NCBI RefSeq assembly: GCF_003012735.1
Contig: NZ_PXYI01000006.1
Span: 124,001-188,000, forward strand
Origin: Allosphingosinicella deserti
GTDB lineage: Bacteria; Pseudomonadota; Alphaproteobacteria; Sphingomonadales; Sphingomonadaceae
Direction of reading: 5' to 3'
DNA length: 64,000 nt
Shown piece after piece: positions 1-10,150 of the stretch; the stretch's first letter is position 1, and the number at the start of each line of letters is the position of its first letter. The notes below the pieces were generated by a model. The model did no database searches, was not told where the DNA came from, and saw only the letters and a list, made by a program, of their open reading frames with translations. The translations under genes and the position numbers were made by a program.

Positions 1-1646
<1,646 letters not shown>

Positions 1647-1736
1647 GCACGGCCTCCTAAAGGTTCGTGCCCGATTTGTCGAAACCCTGCGTCGATGGTA
1701 CAATGATCATGTTTTGTTCTCATCATGGAGGCAAGA

Positions 1737-2204
1737 ATGCGCGTCGATCCCGTTCCCGCCGGCTATCACAGCCTCACGCCTCACCTCGTCGTTGCGGGAG
1801 CCGAGGCGGCTATCGCCTTCTATGCACAGGCTTTCGGGGCCGAGGAGGTGCTTCGGATGCCGATGGGCGATCGGATTGGCCATGCCGAGATGCGGATTGC
1901 CGACTCGATCTTCATGCTCGCCGACGAATTCCCGGAGATGGACATTGTCGGGCCGAAGACGCGCGGCGGCGCAACGTCGAGCCTGCTCATCTACACCGAC
2001 GACGTGGATGCGCTGTTCGCCCGGGCGCTGGCCGCCGGCGCAACCGAGGAACGCGCACCCGTTGATGAATTTTGGGGCGACCGGCGCGGAACGATCGTCG
2101 ATCCGTTCGGCCACCGCTGGTCGCTCGCGACCCATATCGAAGACGTGAGCGAGGCGGAAATGCAGCGCCGCATGGCGATGATGATGGGGCAGGCGGACTC
2201 GTAG
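1737..2204 (+). CDS. VOC-family (glyoxalase/PhnB-like) protein
   Basis: A 155-residue protein of the vicinal-oxygen-chelate superfamily. It has the PhnB-like pattern: an N-terminal YHSLTPHLVVAGAEAAIAFY strand-helix, a middle segment with HAEMRI, and a C-terminal FGHRWSLATHIED. His in HAEMRI and the acidic residues near the C terminus are the expected metal or substrate positions, but members of this family have very different activities and no substrate can be named. GGAGG at 1727-1731 sits five bases before the ATG at 1737, so this start is preferred over the in-frame ATG at 1725. It is divergent from purL and appears monocistronic. Confidence 0.88.
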   Translation: MRVDPVPAGYHSLTPHLVVAGAEAAIAFYAQAFGAEEVLRMPMGDRIGHAEMRIADSIFMLADEFPEMDIVGPKTRGGATSSLLIYTDDVDALFARALAAGATEERAPVDEFWGDRRGTIVDPFGHRWSLATHIEDVSEAEMQRRMAMMMGQADS

Positions 2205-2263
2205 GCCTGAACGGGCGACGCCGTGATCGGCAGCGTGGAGGATTTGCGGCTCGCACCAACCTG

Positions 2264-2302
2264 GGCAAAGAAAAAGGTGGAAGCGCGGTGCGCTTCCACC
2301 TT
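2264..2302 (-). terminator. intrinsic terminator of the MliC-like lipoprotein gene
   Basis: A perfect 13-bp stem (2274-2286 with 2290-2302) encloses a three-base loop. Read on the minus strand it is followed by a T-rich tail (complement of caaagaaa, 2266-2273). It lies about 70 bp past the stop of the minus-strand lipoprotein gene and could also slow readthrough from the VOC gene. Confidence 0.8.
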
Positions 2303-2370
2303 GTGGGCTGAGGTTCCGGCCGTTGAACGGCCGCCGCGACGCCCCGTTCGGAGCGGCCGCAAACCGTCGG

Positions 2371-2751
2371 TTAGGCCTTGCAGCTCTGGCTGCCCTTGCC
2401 GGGGGCGGTGAGCGTGACTTCCTTGGCGTTGTCGGACACCGACCAGCCTTCGCCGGTATAAGGGGGCTTGCCGCCTTCGGTGTTGAGCACGGTCGGAGCG
2501 CCGTCCTTCTCGGTGCGCGCGCGGGCGGTGTTGTTGGTGTAGAAGTCGACGTAGACGAGGCTGTTGTCCTTGCAGCGGAACGTGCGGCTGGCCTGGATCA
2601 TCGGCGGCGCTTCGACCGGCGGCGCATTCTTCAGCGCTTCGGCCTGCGGATCGGCCGGCCCCGAGACGATCGTCTCCGGCTCGCTGTTGCACGCACCAAG
2701 CGTCAGGAATGCCGCGCAGGACACGGCGGCGAGGAAGGGGGTCTTGTTCAT
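2371..2751 (-). CDS. small lipoprotein, MliC-like (C-type lysozyme inhibitor fold suspected)
   Basis: A 126-residue precursor. It starts with a lipoprotein signal peptide (MNKTPFLAAVSCAAFLTLGAC), with the lipobox LGAC placing the lipidated Cys at residue 21. The mature part carries an F-x-C pair (TFRCKDNS), a strand-rich middle with tyrosines, and a final QSCKA Cys. This layout of two Cys around a short beta domain resembles the MliC/PliC lysozyme-inhibitor family, but the match is by eye and weak. It probably sits in the outer or inner membrane facing the periplasm. The gene stands alone with its own terminator. Confidence 0.72.
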   Translation of the reverse strand: MNKTPFLAAVSCAAFLTLGACNSEPETIVSGPADPQAEALKNAPPVEAPPMIQASRTFRCKDNSLVYVDFYTNNTARARTEKDGAPTVLNTEGGKPPYTGEGWSVSDNAKEVTLTAPGKGSQSCKA

Positions 2752-2927
2752 AGGTTTTTCTTCGCCACCTTATTCGGGTGCGTCAAGGTGAATTTGCAAC
2801 GGCTTCGAGGCAGTATGAAAGCGAAGCGTCCAAGGTTCGGACAATTACGAGCCCGTACCGATACGACTTGCGATTGGTGTCGTTTTCCCTACCCTAAAAG
2901 GTCGCGAAGGTGAAGAACGGAGCCCAA

Positions 2928-3182
2928 ATGCAGCGTGTCCGGATCGGACTGACGGGACTGGCCTTCGTGTTCGTCCTCGTGCTGCTCGGCGCGGTGTTCA
3001 CCCGGCCAACCGCCGAAGAGCCGATCACGGCCAACAATCTCGAGCTGAACGCCGCCGCAGCTGCGCAGGGCGGCACCGGCAACGAAGCGGAGCCGACCGA
3101 GCCTCTGGCTGAACTCGGCGTCGCGCCCGGCAATGCGGATTCGAACAAGGCGGGAGCGGTTGCGCCGGCCGACAAGCGCTGA
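2928..3182 (+). CDS. small single-pass membrane protein, unknown
   Basis: An 84-residue protein. It has one hydrophobic helix near the N terminus (about residues 4-24, GLTGLAFVFVLVLLGAVF) followed by a low-complexity acidic and Ala-rich tail. GGAG at 2919-2922 lies five bases before the ATG at 2928, so this start is chosen over the GTG at 2910. The 3' end overlaps the next gene by about 50 bp, suggesting translational coupling. I do not recognise the family. The topology fits a short accessory subunit for the membrane protein encoded next. Confidence 0.6.
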   Translation: MQRVRIGLTGLAFVFVLVLLGAVFTRPTAEEPITANNLELNAAAAAQGGTGNEAEPTEPLAELGVAPGNADSNKAGAVAPADKR

Positions 3183-4452
3183 CGCGGCCCGCTTGTGCGT
3201 CGTCTTCGGCCTTGCGGCCGGGCTGGCGCTGGTCGAGCTGCTCTTCGGAATCCTCCAACATTATCCGCAGGCGGCGCCGAGGGCCGAAGCGCTCGACGTC
3301 CTTGCCGTCCGGCCCTGGCTGCTCGTGCCGCTTGCGCTTGCCGCAGCCCGCCTGTCGCTGCCGTGGCGGATCGGCGGCTATTCCGCCTTCCTGCTGATCG
3401 CCGGACTGACGGAGAGTCTCTACGTCGTCCGAATGGGCAATCCGGATCCGTGGCCCGAAATGGTGCGCGGCTGGACCGCCGCGATCCTGCTCCTGGCGGC
3501 CGTCGACCTCGCCCTGCACCTCGCCCGCCGCACTCGCACCGGATGGGCCCCGATCGCACTCGGCGCGGCGATTCTGCTGCTGTTCGCGTTTCCGCCCGCG
3601 CTGGCGCCGTATCGTGCCATCGTCCTGGGCGGGGCGGCCGACCGGCCGGCGCAGACCCAACCTGATCTGCTCCTGATGACGGCGCTGCCGATCGTCTGGG
3701 GGGAGGGGGGCGCGTTCGATCCGCGATCGCAGCCTGCGCTCGCCTATCGTGCCTTGCAGGAGGAGTTCGCGATCCGGCCGATCGACTCGCTCGATGCTCG
3801 AACCCTGCGCGGAGCCGGGCTTCTGCTCCTCGCGCAGCCACGCTGGCTCGCGCCGGCGGAGCTGGTCGCGGTCGACGACTGGGTGCGGGCCGGCGGACGC
3901 ATCCTGATCCTCACCGATCCGCAGCTGATATGGCCCACCGGTCTCCCGCTCGGCGACATCCGCCGTCCGCCGCCGGTAGGGCTGCTCAAGCCGCTGCTTG
4001 ATCATTGGGGCGTGGCGCTCGACGGGCCCCAGGCGGGGGAGGTCGTCGTCGTCGACTCCGGTCGCCGCCTGGTTCTCGATCGCCCCGGCCGCTTCGCTGC
4101 GACTGGGGAGTCGTGCCGGGTGCTCGGTTCCTGGCGGGCGGAATGCCGATTGGGTGCAGGCCGGGCGACGCTGATCGCCGACGCCGATCTGCTCCGCGAC
4201 GATCTCTGGGCCGCGGCCGGGGCCGATGGCGGTGCCATGCACCGGCGGCTGGCCGACAATCCCCTCGCCGTCGCCGATCTGCTGGACAGGCTTTCCGGCA
4301 TCGATCGAGGCCGGGTTCGCGCGCCGGTCCACTGGGCAAACCCGACGATGTCGCCGCGCCGCGCACTTATCCTCGCAATTCTGCCTCTCCTCGCCGTGCT
4401 TGCGGTCGCTCTCGCCGCGTCCGGCTTGCTCCACCGCGGCCGCAGCGCCTAG
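3133..4452 (+). CDS. multi-spanning membrane protein with a GldG/DUF4350-like domain
   Basis: A 439-residue protein. Five hydrophobic helices lie in the first 165 residues, a soluble central domain at about 170-400, and a final helix at about 410-432. The soluble part contains LLLAQPRWLAPAELVAVDDWV followed by RAGGRILILTDPQLIWP. That is the beta-alpha-beta layout of the class I glutamine-amidotransferase-like domain found in GldG/DUF4350 proteins attached to ABC-type systems. The usual ABC partner genes are not next to it, and the true function is unknown. The ATG at 3133 has no clear ribosome binding site; a TTG at 3193, just after the preceding stop, is an alternative start. Confidence 0.7.
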   Translation: MRIRTRRERLRRPTSADAARLCVVFGLAAGLALVELLFGILQHYPQAAPRAEALDVLAVRPWLLVPLALAAARLSLPWRIGGYSAFLLIAGLTESLYVVRMGNPDPWPEMVRGWTAAILLLAAVDLALHLARRTRTGWAPIALGAAILLLFAFPPALAPYRAIVLGGAADRPAQTQPDLLLMTALPIVWGEGGAFDPRSQPALAYRALQEEFAIRPIDSLDARTLRGAGLLLLAQPRWLAPAELVAVDDWVRAGGRILILTDPQLIWPTGLPLGDIRRPPPVGLLKPLLDHWGVALDGPQAGEVVVVDSGRRLVLDRPGRFAATGESCRVLGSWRAECRLGAGRATLIADADLLRDDLWAAAGADGGAMHRRLADNPLAVADLLDRLSGIDRGRVRAPVHWANPTMSPRRALILAILPLLAVLAVALAASGLLHRGRSA

Positions 4453-4460
4453 CCACAGAC

Positions 4461-4469
4461 TTATCCACA
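4461..4469 (+). promoter_or_regulatory. perfect DnaA box upstream of mraZ
   Basis: TTATCCACA matches the DnaA-box consensus at 9 of 9 bases. A second close match, TTATCCACT, lies at 4599-4607, and both are in the 270-bp leader before mraZ. Binding of DnaA here would tie dcw transcription to replication initiation. This is inferred from the motif only. Confidence 0.5.
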
Positions 4470-4542
4470 GCTTTACCAAATGAGGGACATGACGTAATCG
4501 AGCCGGAACAAACCACGAATCTCTACTGGTTTCCCTCTGTAG

Positions 4543-4576
4543 GGCATGAAATCCCCAAAAAAGGCATGAAATCCCC
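4543..4576 (+). repeat. two-copy direct repeat in the mraZ leader, possible MraZ operator
   Basis: GGCATGAAATCCCC occurs at 4543-4556 and again at 4563-4576, separated by a poly-A spacer, so the copies repeat every 20 bp (two helical turns). On the minus strand this gives GGGG blocks 20 bp apart. MraZ is known to bind short G-rich direct repeats (TGGGN type) in its own promoter region, so autoregulation is plausible. The exact operator in this lineage is not known to me. Confidence 0.5.
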
Positions 4577-4721
4577 TTCCCTCGGGGGGGCGGGAATGTT
4601 ATCCACTGTGCTCTAAAGTTTCGGGGCACTTCTCTGGTCGGCCGGCGGGCACGCGGAGCGCATGTATGCGCTTCCGCGGACAGGGGAGGTCCGCGTTTGT
4701 GGAGCGGGGCGCAAAAAAGGC

Positions 4722-5207
4722 GTGGAGATCGACGACTTCTTCCAGGGAAGCGCGCTCAACGCGGTGGATGCCAAGGGGCGTCTCTCCGTTCCCGCCTTTG
4801 TCCGCTCCGTCATCGAGCGCGGCTCCGACGCCCGTGCCGTCGTCATCGGTGCTCATGAAATCTCGCCGTGCCTGACGGCCTATGGCCGAAACTACGCCCG
4901 CAACCTGTACCGCGAGATGGAACGCCGCCGCCTGGCCGAAGAGGAGCGCGGCGGAACCCTCCAGGATCATTATGCCCGTGCCCGCCGCACGTTCGGCATG
5001 ACCGAAGACGTTCCCTACGACACCAGCGGCCGCATCATCCTGCCCCCGATGATGCGGCGCAAAGGCGGGATCGAGGATCTTGCTTTGTTCGTCGGCGTCG
5101 GTGGAACGGTCGAGATCTGGAACCCGCGCGTCGCACTCGAGCAGGGCGATGCCGACCTGCGCGACATCGCCGCCTGGCGCCTCGAGGAAAAGGGGATCAC
5201 GCCGTGA
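4722..5207 (+). CDS. mraZ: transcriptional regulator MraZ
   Basis: MraZ is an AbrB/SpoVT-type DNA-binding regulator that represses the dcw operon it heads. Both half-domains are visible: [19 protein letters not shown] near the N terminus and a second [13 protein letters not shown] repeat, each with the (D)xxGRxxxP motif. The start is taken as the GTG at 4722, which gives 161 residues and places the conserved core at the usual distance from the N terminus. An ATG at 4662 (GGAG three bases upstream) would add 20 atypical residues and cannot be excluded. The stop overlaps the rsmH start (GTGA). Confidence 0.93.
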   Translation: MEIDDFFQGSALNAVDAKGRLSVPAFVRSVIERGSDARAVVIGAHEISPCLTAYGRNYARNLYREMERRRLAEEERGGTLQDHYARARRTFGMTEDVPYDTSGRIILPPMMRRKGGIEDLALFVGVGGTVEIWNPRVALEQGDADLRDIAAWRLEEKGITP

Positions 5208-6196
5208 GCCCGGACACTGCCGCCCCGCATGTCCCGGTCCTGCTCGCGGAGGTGATCGCCGGTCTCGCCGTGCAAGAGGGCGAGACCCATGTCGACGGTA
5301 CCTTCGGGGCCGGCGGCTATACGCGTGCCATCCTGGATAAAGGGGCCGCCCATGTCTTCGCCTTCGATCGCGATCCCGATGCGATCCGTGAAGGCGAAGG
5401 TCTGGCGGCTGCTTGCGGGGGGCGCCTGACGCTGGTGCCGGAGCGTTTTTCCCGGATGCGTCAGGCGCTTGCCGCCCGCGATGTCGAGGCGGTCGACGGC
5501 GTGACGCTGGATATCGGCGTGTCCTCGATGCAGCTCGATCGCGCCGAGCGCGGCTTCTCCTTTCAGTCCGACGGTCCGCTCGACATGCGCATGGAGCAGG
5601 ATGGGGAAAGCGCCGCCGATTTTCTCAACAGCGCGCCCGAAGAGGCGATCGCCGATGTCCTCTACCGCTACGGCGAAGAACCCAAGTCGCGGCGGATCGC
5701 CCGCGCGATCGTCGCTGCGCGTCCGCTTGGGAGGACTACGGAGCTGGCTGAAATCGTGCGGAAATCTTGCGGGTGGCATCAGGGCATGAAGAAAGACCCT
5801 GCGACCCGCACCTTTCAGGCGGTTCGCATCCATCTGAACGAAGAGTTGAAGGAGTTGGAGGATGGCCTCGAGGCGGCCGAGCAAATGCTGAAACCCGGCG
5901 GACGCCTCGCTGTCGTGACCTTCCACAGTCTTGAGGATCGCGTGGTGAAGCGCTTCTTCAAGGAACGCAGCGGTGCAACGCCTGCCGGCTCACGGCATCT
6001 CCCCGAGCAGGTTTCGGGGCGGAAGGCGCCGAGTTTCGAGGCTGTGGCCAAGCCGGCGCGCGCCGGCGAGGCCGAACTGGCCGTCAATCCCCGCGCGCGT
6101 TCGGCCACCCTCCGGGTCGCGCGCCGCACCGCCGCTCCCGCCTGGAGCGGCCCGCATGAATCGCCGAGAACCGGCCAAGAAGGTATGCCCGCATGA
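5204..6196 (+). CDS. rsmH: 16S rRNA m4C1402 methyltransferase RsmH (MraW)
   Basis: This is the SAM-dependent methyltransferase that modifies N4 of C1402 in 16S rRNA, 330 residues. The N terminus [10 protein letters not shown], the SAM motif [14 protein letters not shown], and the later [18 protein letters not shown] and [15 protein letters not shown] are all family signatures. HSLEDRVVK is near the C terminus. The GTG start overlaps the mraZ stop and the ATG of ftsL overlaps its own stop, so it is translationally coupled on both sides. Confidence 0.97.
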   Translation: MSPDTAAPHVPVLLAEVIAGLAVQEGETHVDGTFGAGGYTRAILDKGAAHVFAFDRDPDAIREGEGLAAACGGRLTLVPERFSRMRQALAARDVEAVDGVTLDIGVSSMQLDRAERGFSFQSDGPLDMRMEQDGESAADFLNSAPEEAIADVLYRYGEEPKSRRIARAIVAARPLGRTTELAEIVRKSCGWHQGMKKDPATRTFQAVRIHLNEELKELEDGLEAAEQMLKPGGRLAVVTFHSLEDRVVKRFFKERSGATPAGSRHLPEQVSGRKAPSFEAVAKPARAGEAELAVNPRARSATLRVARRTAAPAWSGPHESPRTGQEGMPA

Positions 6197-7053
6197 TCGT
6201 CAGGGGTTTCAAATCGGTGATCTGGGTCGCCACCGTCGGCGGCGCGGCCCTGTCCTGCTACATGGTGTCCCTGCAGGTCGCGACCGAGCGGGCCGATCTG
6301 GCCAAGGTGGAGCGGCAGATCGTCGCCGCCAAGCGGGATATCCGGTCGCTGCAGACGGAGCTCGGCACACGCGGACGCCTGTCGCAGCTCGAGCAGTGGA
6401 ATGCCGAGGTGCTCGCGCTGTCCGCGCCGTCCTCGGCCCAGTTCCTGCAGGACGAAGTGAAGCTCGCCCGCTTCGAGAAGAAGGATCCCTCCTTCGAGGA
6501 GCGTAGCGCCGAGGTGCGGATGGCCGCCCTCAGCACCGGAGACGAAATCCCCGCGGTGGCCGCGCAGCCCCGCGTCGTCCGCGCGGTCGCGCCGAACGCG
6601 GCGCCGGGCATGCCCGCCGTGCACCAGGCCAGCTACACGCCGCGGACGGCAAGCCTGCAGACGCTTGCCGCCACGCCCAAGGCGGACGCGAAGCCGCAGC
6701 CCCATTCGAAACCGGCCGTCACGGCGAAGGCGGAAGCCGACGCGCCGAAGCCTGCTGACGTCAAGGCGCCGGCGAGGGCCGAGGCGAAGTCCGTCGTCAA
6801 GGCCGCCGATGCCAAGCCTGCACCGAAGGCGCCCGCCAAGGCGGCGCCGGCGCCCGCCAAGCTTGCCGCCGTCAAGGCCGATGCGAAACCGGGCGCCAAG
6901 CCGGCGGCGAAGGTGCCCGTCCTTGCCAAAGCCGACACCAAGGCGCCGGTGAAGCCCGCGGCGGAGAAGCCGCGCCCGTCGCGTCTCGACGGCAAGCTGA
7001 CCGCCGAGATCCGTTCCGGCACCCACAAGGGCCAGGGGAGCGGCGGCAACTGA
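6193..7053 (+). CDS. ftsL: FtsL-like cell division protein with long Ala/Lys/Pro tail
   Basis: It sits in the ftsL position between rsmH and ftsI. A short cytoplasmic N terminus leads into one transmembrane helix (about residues 8-26). A coiled-coil-like segment follows ([20 protein letters not shown]), as in FtsL, which joins FtsB and FtsQ in the septal complex and activates FtsWI. The oddity is length: 286 residues against roughly 90-130 usual. Residues from about 150 to 275 are a low-complexity Ala/Lys/Pro tail resembling histone H1-like linkers, on the periplasmic side by the predicted topology. Assignment rests on position and topology, since FtsL sequences are poorly conserved. Confidence 0.8.
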   Translation: MIVRGFKSVIWVATVGGAALSCYMVSLQVATERADLAKVERQIVAAKRDIRSLQTELGTRGRLSQLEQWNAEVLALSAPSSAQFLQDEVKLARFEKKDPSFEERSAEVRMAALSTGDEIPAVAAQPRVVRAVAPNAAPGMPAVHQASYTPRTASLQTLAATPKADAKPQPHSKPAVTAKAEADAPKPADVKAPARAEAKSVVKAADAKPAPKAPAKAAPAPAKLAAVKADAKPGAKPAAKVPVLAKADTKAPVKPAAEKPRPSRLDGKLTAEIRSGTHKGQGSGGN

Positions 7054-8735
7054 TGGCGACGCTCGCAGCCGAAGTCGCGAAGTTCGGAGGGGCACCCGGT
7101 CGCCCCCAGGGCCTTGCGATCACCTATCAGAGGCTGATGCTGGTGATGCTGGTCTTTGCCGGCGTCACCTTGATGATCGTCGGGCGCCTGCTGTTCCTGC
7201 AGGTCTTCACCGATCGTGCAGGTTCGGCCCAGGCGATCAACCCGCTAGTGCCGCCGCGCGCCGATATCGTCGACCGCAACGGCGTGCCGCTGGCACGGAC
7301 GATCGACGCCTGGTCGATCGCGATTCATCCCAACCGACTGATCAGCAATCCGTCCGAGCTTGCGCAGAAGCTCGCCGAGCTGATGCCCGAGAAGAGCGCC
7401 GCCGAGTACAAGGCGCTGCTGTCGTCGGGCAAGACCTTCGTCTACCTCAGCCGCCGGGCCGTGCCCGAGCTCGTCGCTGCGGTGAATGCCCTCGGAGAGC
7501 CGGCGATCGCGTTCGATCGGGAGCCGGAGCGTCTCTATCCGCAGACCGCGATGGCCGGGCACATCCTCGGCTGGACCGATCTCGAGGGCCACGGCGTGAC
7601 CGGCATGGAAAAGGTGCTCGAAGGGCGCCTGACCGATCCGGCGACGCGCGCCGATCCGGTCTCGCTGTCGATCGACAGCCGCGTCCAGGCCGCGATGGAG
7701 AGCGAGCTTGGCGCGGCAGTGCTCAAGCACAGCGCGGAAGGCGGCACCGGGATCGTCCTCGACGTTCGTACCGGCGAAATCGTTGCGATGGCGTCGATGC
7801 CGACCTTCAATCCCAACGCCGCCGGCAAGTCCGATCCGAATGCGCTTTTCAATCGCGCGACGATGGGCGTCTACGAGCTCGGCTCCACCTTCAAGCCGAT
7901 CACCGTCGCCGCGGCGATCGAGGCCGGCGTGATCAAGTCGGTGACGCAGCGTTATCCGTCGGGTGCGCCGGTCCAGATCGGCCGCTTCCGGATCAAGGAC
8001 GATCACCCGATCGCCGGAAGCGCCAATATCGTCGAGACGCTCGTTCATTCGTCGAACATCGTCACCGCACAGATCGCCGATCAGATGGGCGTCCAGCGGA
8101 TGCAGGCGGCGTTCCGTGCGCTCAGCTTCCACGAGCCGGCTTATGTCGAAATCGACAAGGGGCGGCCGCTCTTCCCGCGCGACTGGAGCCGCGCGACGGT
8201 GCTCACCAGCGGCTTCGGGCACGGCGTTGCAGTGTCGCCGCTGCATCTCGCCAGCGCGTATGCGGCGCTGGTCAATGGCGGTGTGTGGCGCCCGGCGACC
8301 CTGATGAAGGTGTCGAAGCCGAGCGCAGGCCGCCGCGTCTATTCGGAACAGACCAGCCTGACGATGCGCAAGCTGCTGCGCATGATCGTCCTCGCCGGCA
8401 CCGGCCGCAAGGGCGAAGCGCCCGGCTACCGGGTCGGCGGCAAGACCGGCACGGCCGAAAAGACCGCGTCCGGCGGATACTCGCGAAAAGTGAACATCTC
8501 GACGTTCGCCGCCGTCTTCCCCATGGACAGCCCGCGCTACGTGGTGATTGCGATGCTCGATGCTCCCAAAGCCACCGCCGACACATTCGGATTCACCACG
8601 GCCGCCTGGACCGCCGCGCCGGTGGTGTCGAAGGTGATCTCGCGCACCGCTCCGCTGCTCGGGATCACTCCCGACGATACGCGTGATCTCGACGTCTCCG
8701 ACATGATGGCCATGGTCGCAAAGAAGGAAAAATGA
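7053..8735 (+). CDS. ftsI: septal peptidoglycan transpeptidase FtsI (PBP3)
   Basis: A class B penicillin-binding protein of 560 residues that cross-links septal peptidoglycan together with FtsW. An N-terminal membrane anchor (about residues 25-50) is followed by the pedestal domain and the transpeptidase domain. The three active-site motifs are visible: SxxK in GSTFKP (Ser278), SSN at about 333-335, and KTG in GGKTGTAEK (Lys464). The start overlaps the ftsL stop. The order ftsL-ftsI-murE is the classic dcw arrangement. Confidence 0.97.
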   Translation: MATLAAEVAKFGGAPGRPQGLAITYQRLMLVMLVFAGVTLMIVGRLLFLQVFTDRAGSAQAINPLVPPRADIVDRNGVPLARTIDAWSIAIHPNRLISNPSELAQKLAELMPEKSAAEYKALLSSGKTFVYLSRRAVPELVAAVNALGEPAIAFDREPERLYPQTAMAGHILGWTDLEGHGVTGMEKVLEGRLTDPATRADPVSLSIDSRVQAAMESELGAAVLKHSAEGGTGIVLDVRTGEIVAMASMPTFNPNAAGKSDPNALFNRATMGVYELGSTFKPITVAAAIEAGVIKSVTQRYPSGAPVQIGRFRIKDDHPIAGSANIVETLVHSSNIVTAQIADQMGVQRMQAAFRALSFHEPAYVEIDKGRPLFPRDWSRATVLTSGFGHGVAVSPLHLASAYAALVNGGVWRPATLMKVSKPSAGRRVYSEQTSLTMRKLLRMIVLAGTGRKGEAPGYRVGGKTGTAEKTASGGYSRKVNISTFAAVFPMDSPRYVVIAMLDAPKATADTFGFTTAAWTAAPVVSKVISRTAPLLGITPDDTRDLDVSDMMAMVAKKEK

Positions 8736-10150
8736 TGCTGTTGGGTGCGCTGACCGGAACCGGTGACGAGACACGCGTCACCGGCTTCGCGATCGATCAC
8801 CGCAAGATCGCCCCCGGCACCGTCTTCGGCGCCTTCCGCGGCTCGACCTTCAACGGCGAAGACTTCATTCCCCAGGCGATTGCCTCCGGTGCGGTCGCGG
8901 TGGTGGCACGGCCGGAGGTGGAGATCGAAGGCGCAGTGCATGTCGCCGCGGAGGATCCGCGACGCGCCTTCGCGCAGCTTGCGGCCAGATTCTTCGCGCC
9001 GTTTCCGGAAACGGTGGTCGCGGTCACCGGCACCAACGGCAAGACGTCCAACGTCGAACTGACTCGCCAGCTCTGGCGGATGCGCGGGCACCATGCCGCC
9101 TCGATCGGCACGCTCGGCGTCACCACCGCAGACGATCAGGTCACGACGGGCCTCACCACGCCCGACATCGTCACCTTTCTTTCGAACATGGCCGGGCTCG
9201 CCCGCGAAGGGGTTACCCACGCCGCGTTCGAAGCCTCCAGCCACGGGCTCTCCCAATATCGCACCGAGGGGCTGCCGGTCCGCGCGGCCGCCTTCACCAA
9301 CTTCACCCGCGACCATCTCGATTATCACGGGACGATGGAGGCCTATTTCGAGGCCAAGATGCGGCTGTTCACCGAGGTCGTCGAGCCCGACGGCACCGCG
9401 ATCGTGTGGATGGACGATCCCAAATCGGCCGAGGTGGTTCGCCGCTGCCGCGAGCGTGGCATCCGCCTGATCACCGTCGGCGCGACCGGCGAGACGCTGC
9501 GTCTCATCGAACGCACGCCGTCGCAGCTCGGCCAGATCCTGATCCTCGAAGCGGAGGGGCAGCGCCACACGGTCAATCTGCCGCTGATCGGTGCCTATCA
9601 GGCGGCCAACGCGCTGACCGCGGCCGGCCTGGTGCTCGCCACCGGCGGCGATCTTGCCCAGACCCTGGCCAATCTCGCGCGGGTCCAGCCGGTTCGCGGC
9701 CGCCTCGAGCGGGCCGTGATCAGCCGCGCCGGCGCCCCCGTCTATGTCGATTACGCCCATACGCCCGACGCGATCGAAGCCGCGATCGCTGCGCTTCGCC
9801 CCCATGCCAAGGGCCGCCTGATCATCGTCTTCGGCGCCGGCGGCGACCGCGACGTCGGCAAGCGTTCGCAAATGGGTGCGACGGCAGCGCGCCTCGCCGA
9901 TCTCGTCATCGTCACCGACGACAATCCGCGCAGCGAGGATCCGGCCGCGATCCGCCGCAACGTGCTCGAAGGGGCGCCGCATGCGCGCGAGATCGGCGGC
10001 CGCCGCGCCGCCATCGCCGCCGCCATCGCCGAAGCGGGCGCCGGCGACATCGTGCTGCTCGCCGGCAAGGGGCACGAACAGGGGCAGATCGTCGGCGATC
10101 AGGTGCTTCCGTTCGACGACGTTCAGGTCGCACGGGAGTGCGCGGCATGA
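8732..10150 (+). CDS. murE: UDP-MurNAc-tripeptide synthetase MurE (meso-DAP adding)
   Basis: MurE adds the third amino acid to UDP-MurNAc-L-Ala-D-Glu. The Mur-ligase ATP loop is TGTNGKTS, the central domain has the family AAFTNFTRDHLDYHG, and the C-terminal domain contains DNPRSEDP. The DNPR tetrapeptide is the known specificity marker for meso-diaminopimelate rather than lysine, consistent with a Gram-negative cell wall. The protein is 472 residues, as expected. It is coupled by ATGA overlaps to ftsI and murF. Confidence 0.97.
   Translation: MMLLGALTGTGDETRVTGFAIDHRKIAPGTVFGAFRGSTFNGEDFIPQAIASGAVAVVARPEVEIEGAVHVAAEDPRRAFAQLAARFFAPFPETVVAVTGTNGKTSNVELTRQLWRMRGHHAASIGTLGVTTADDQVTTGLTTPDIVTFLSNMAGLAREGVTHAAFEASSHGLSQYRTEGLPVRAAAFTNFTRDHLDYHGTMEAYFEAKMRLFTEVVEPDGTAIVWMDDPKSAEVVRRCRERGIRLITVGATGETLRLIERTPSQLGQILILEAEGQRHTVNLPLIGAYQAANALTAAGLVLATGGDLAQTLANLARVQPVRGRLERAVISRAGAPVYVDYAHTPDAIEAAIAALRPHAKGRLIIVFGAGGDRDVGKRSQMGATAARLADLVIVTDDNPRSEDPAAIRRNVLEGAPHAREIGGRRAAIAAAIAEAGAGDIVLLAGKGHEQGQIVGDQVLPFDDVQVARECAA

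Noticed and set aside
3025-4629. 534-codon minus-strand frame opposite the GldG/DUF4350-like gene
   Set aside because: Arg/Pro/Gln-rich shadow with no ribosome site; the plus-strand frame has membrane helices and a recognisable domain.
4453-4661. Replication origin
   Set aside because: Only one perfect and one near-perfect DnaA box, no AT-rich unwinding region and no dnaA/hemE-type neighbours; a regulatory role is more likely.
6665-7123. Alternative frames in the ftsL tail
   Set aside because: The Ala/Lys/Pro coding repeat creates open frames on all strands; only the ftsL frame is coupled to its neighbours.
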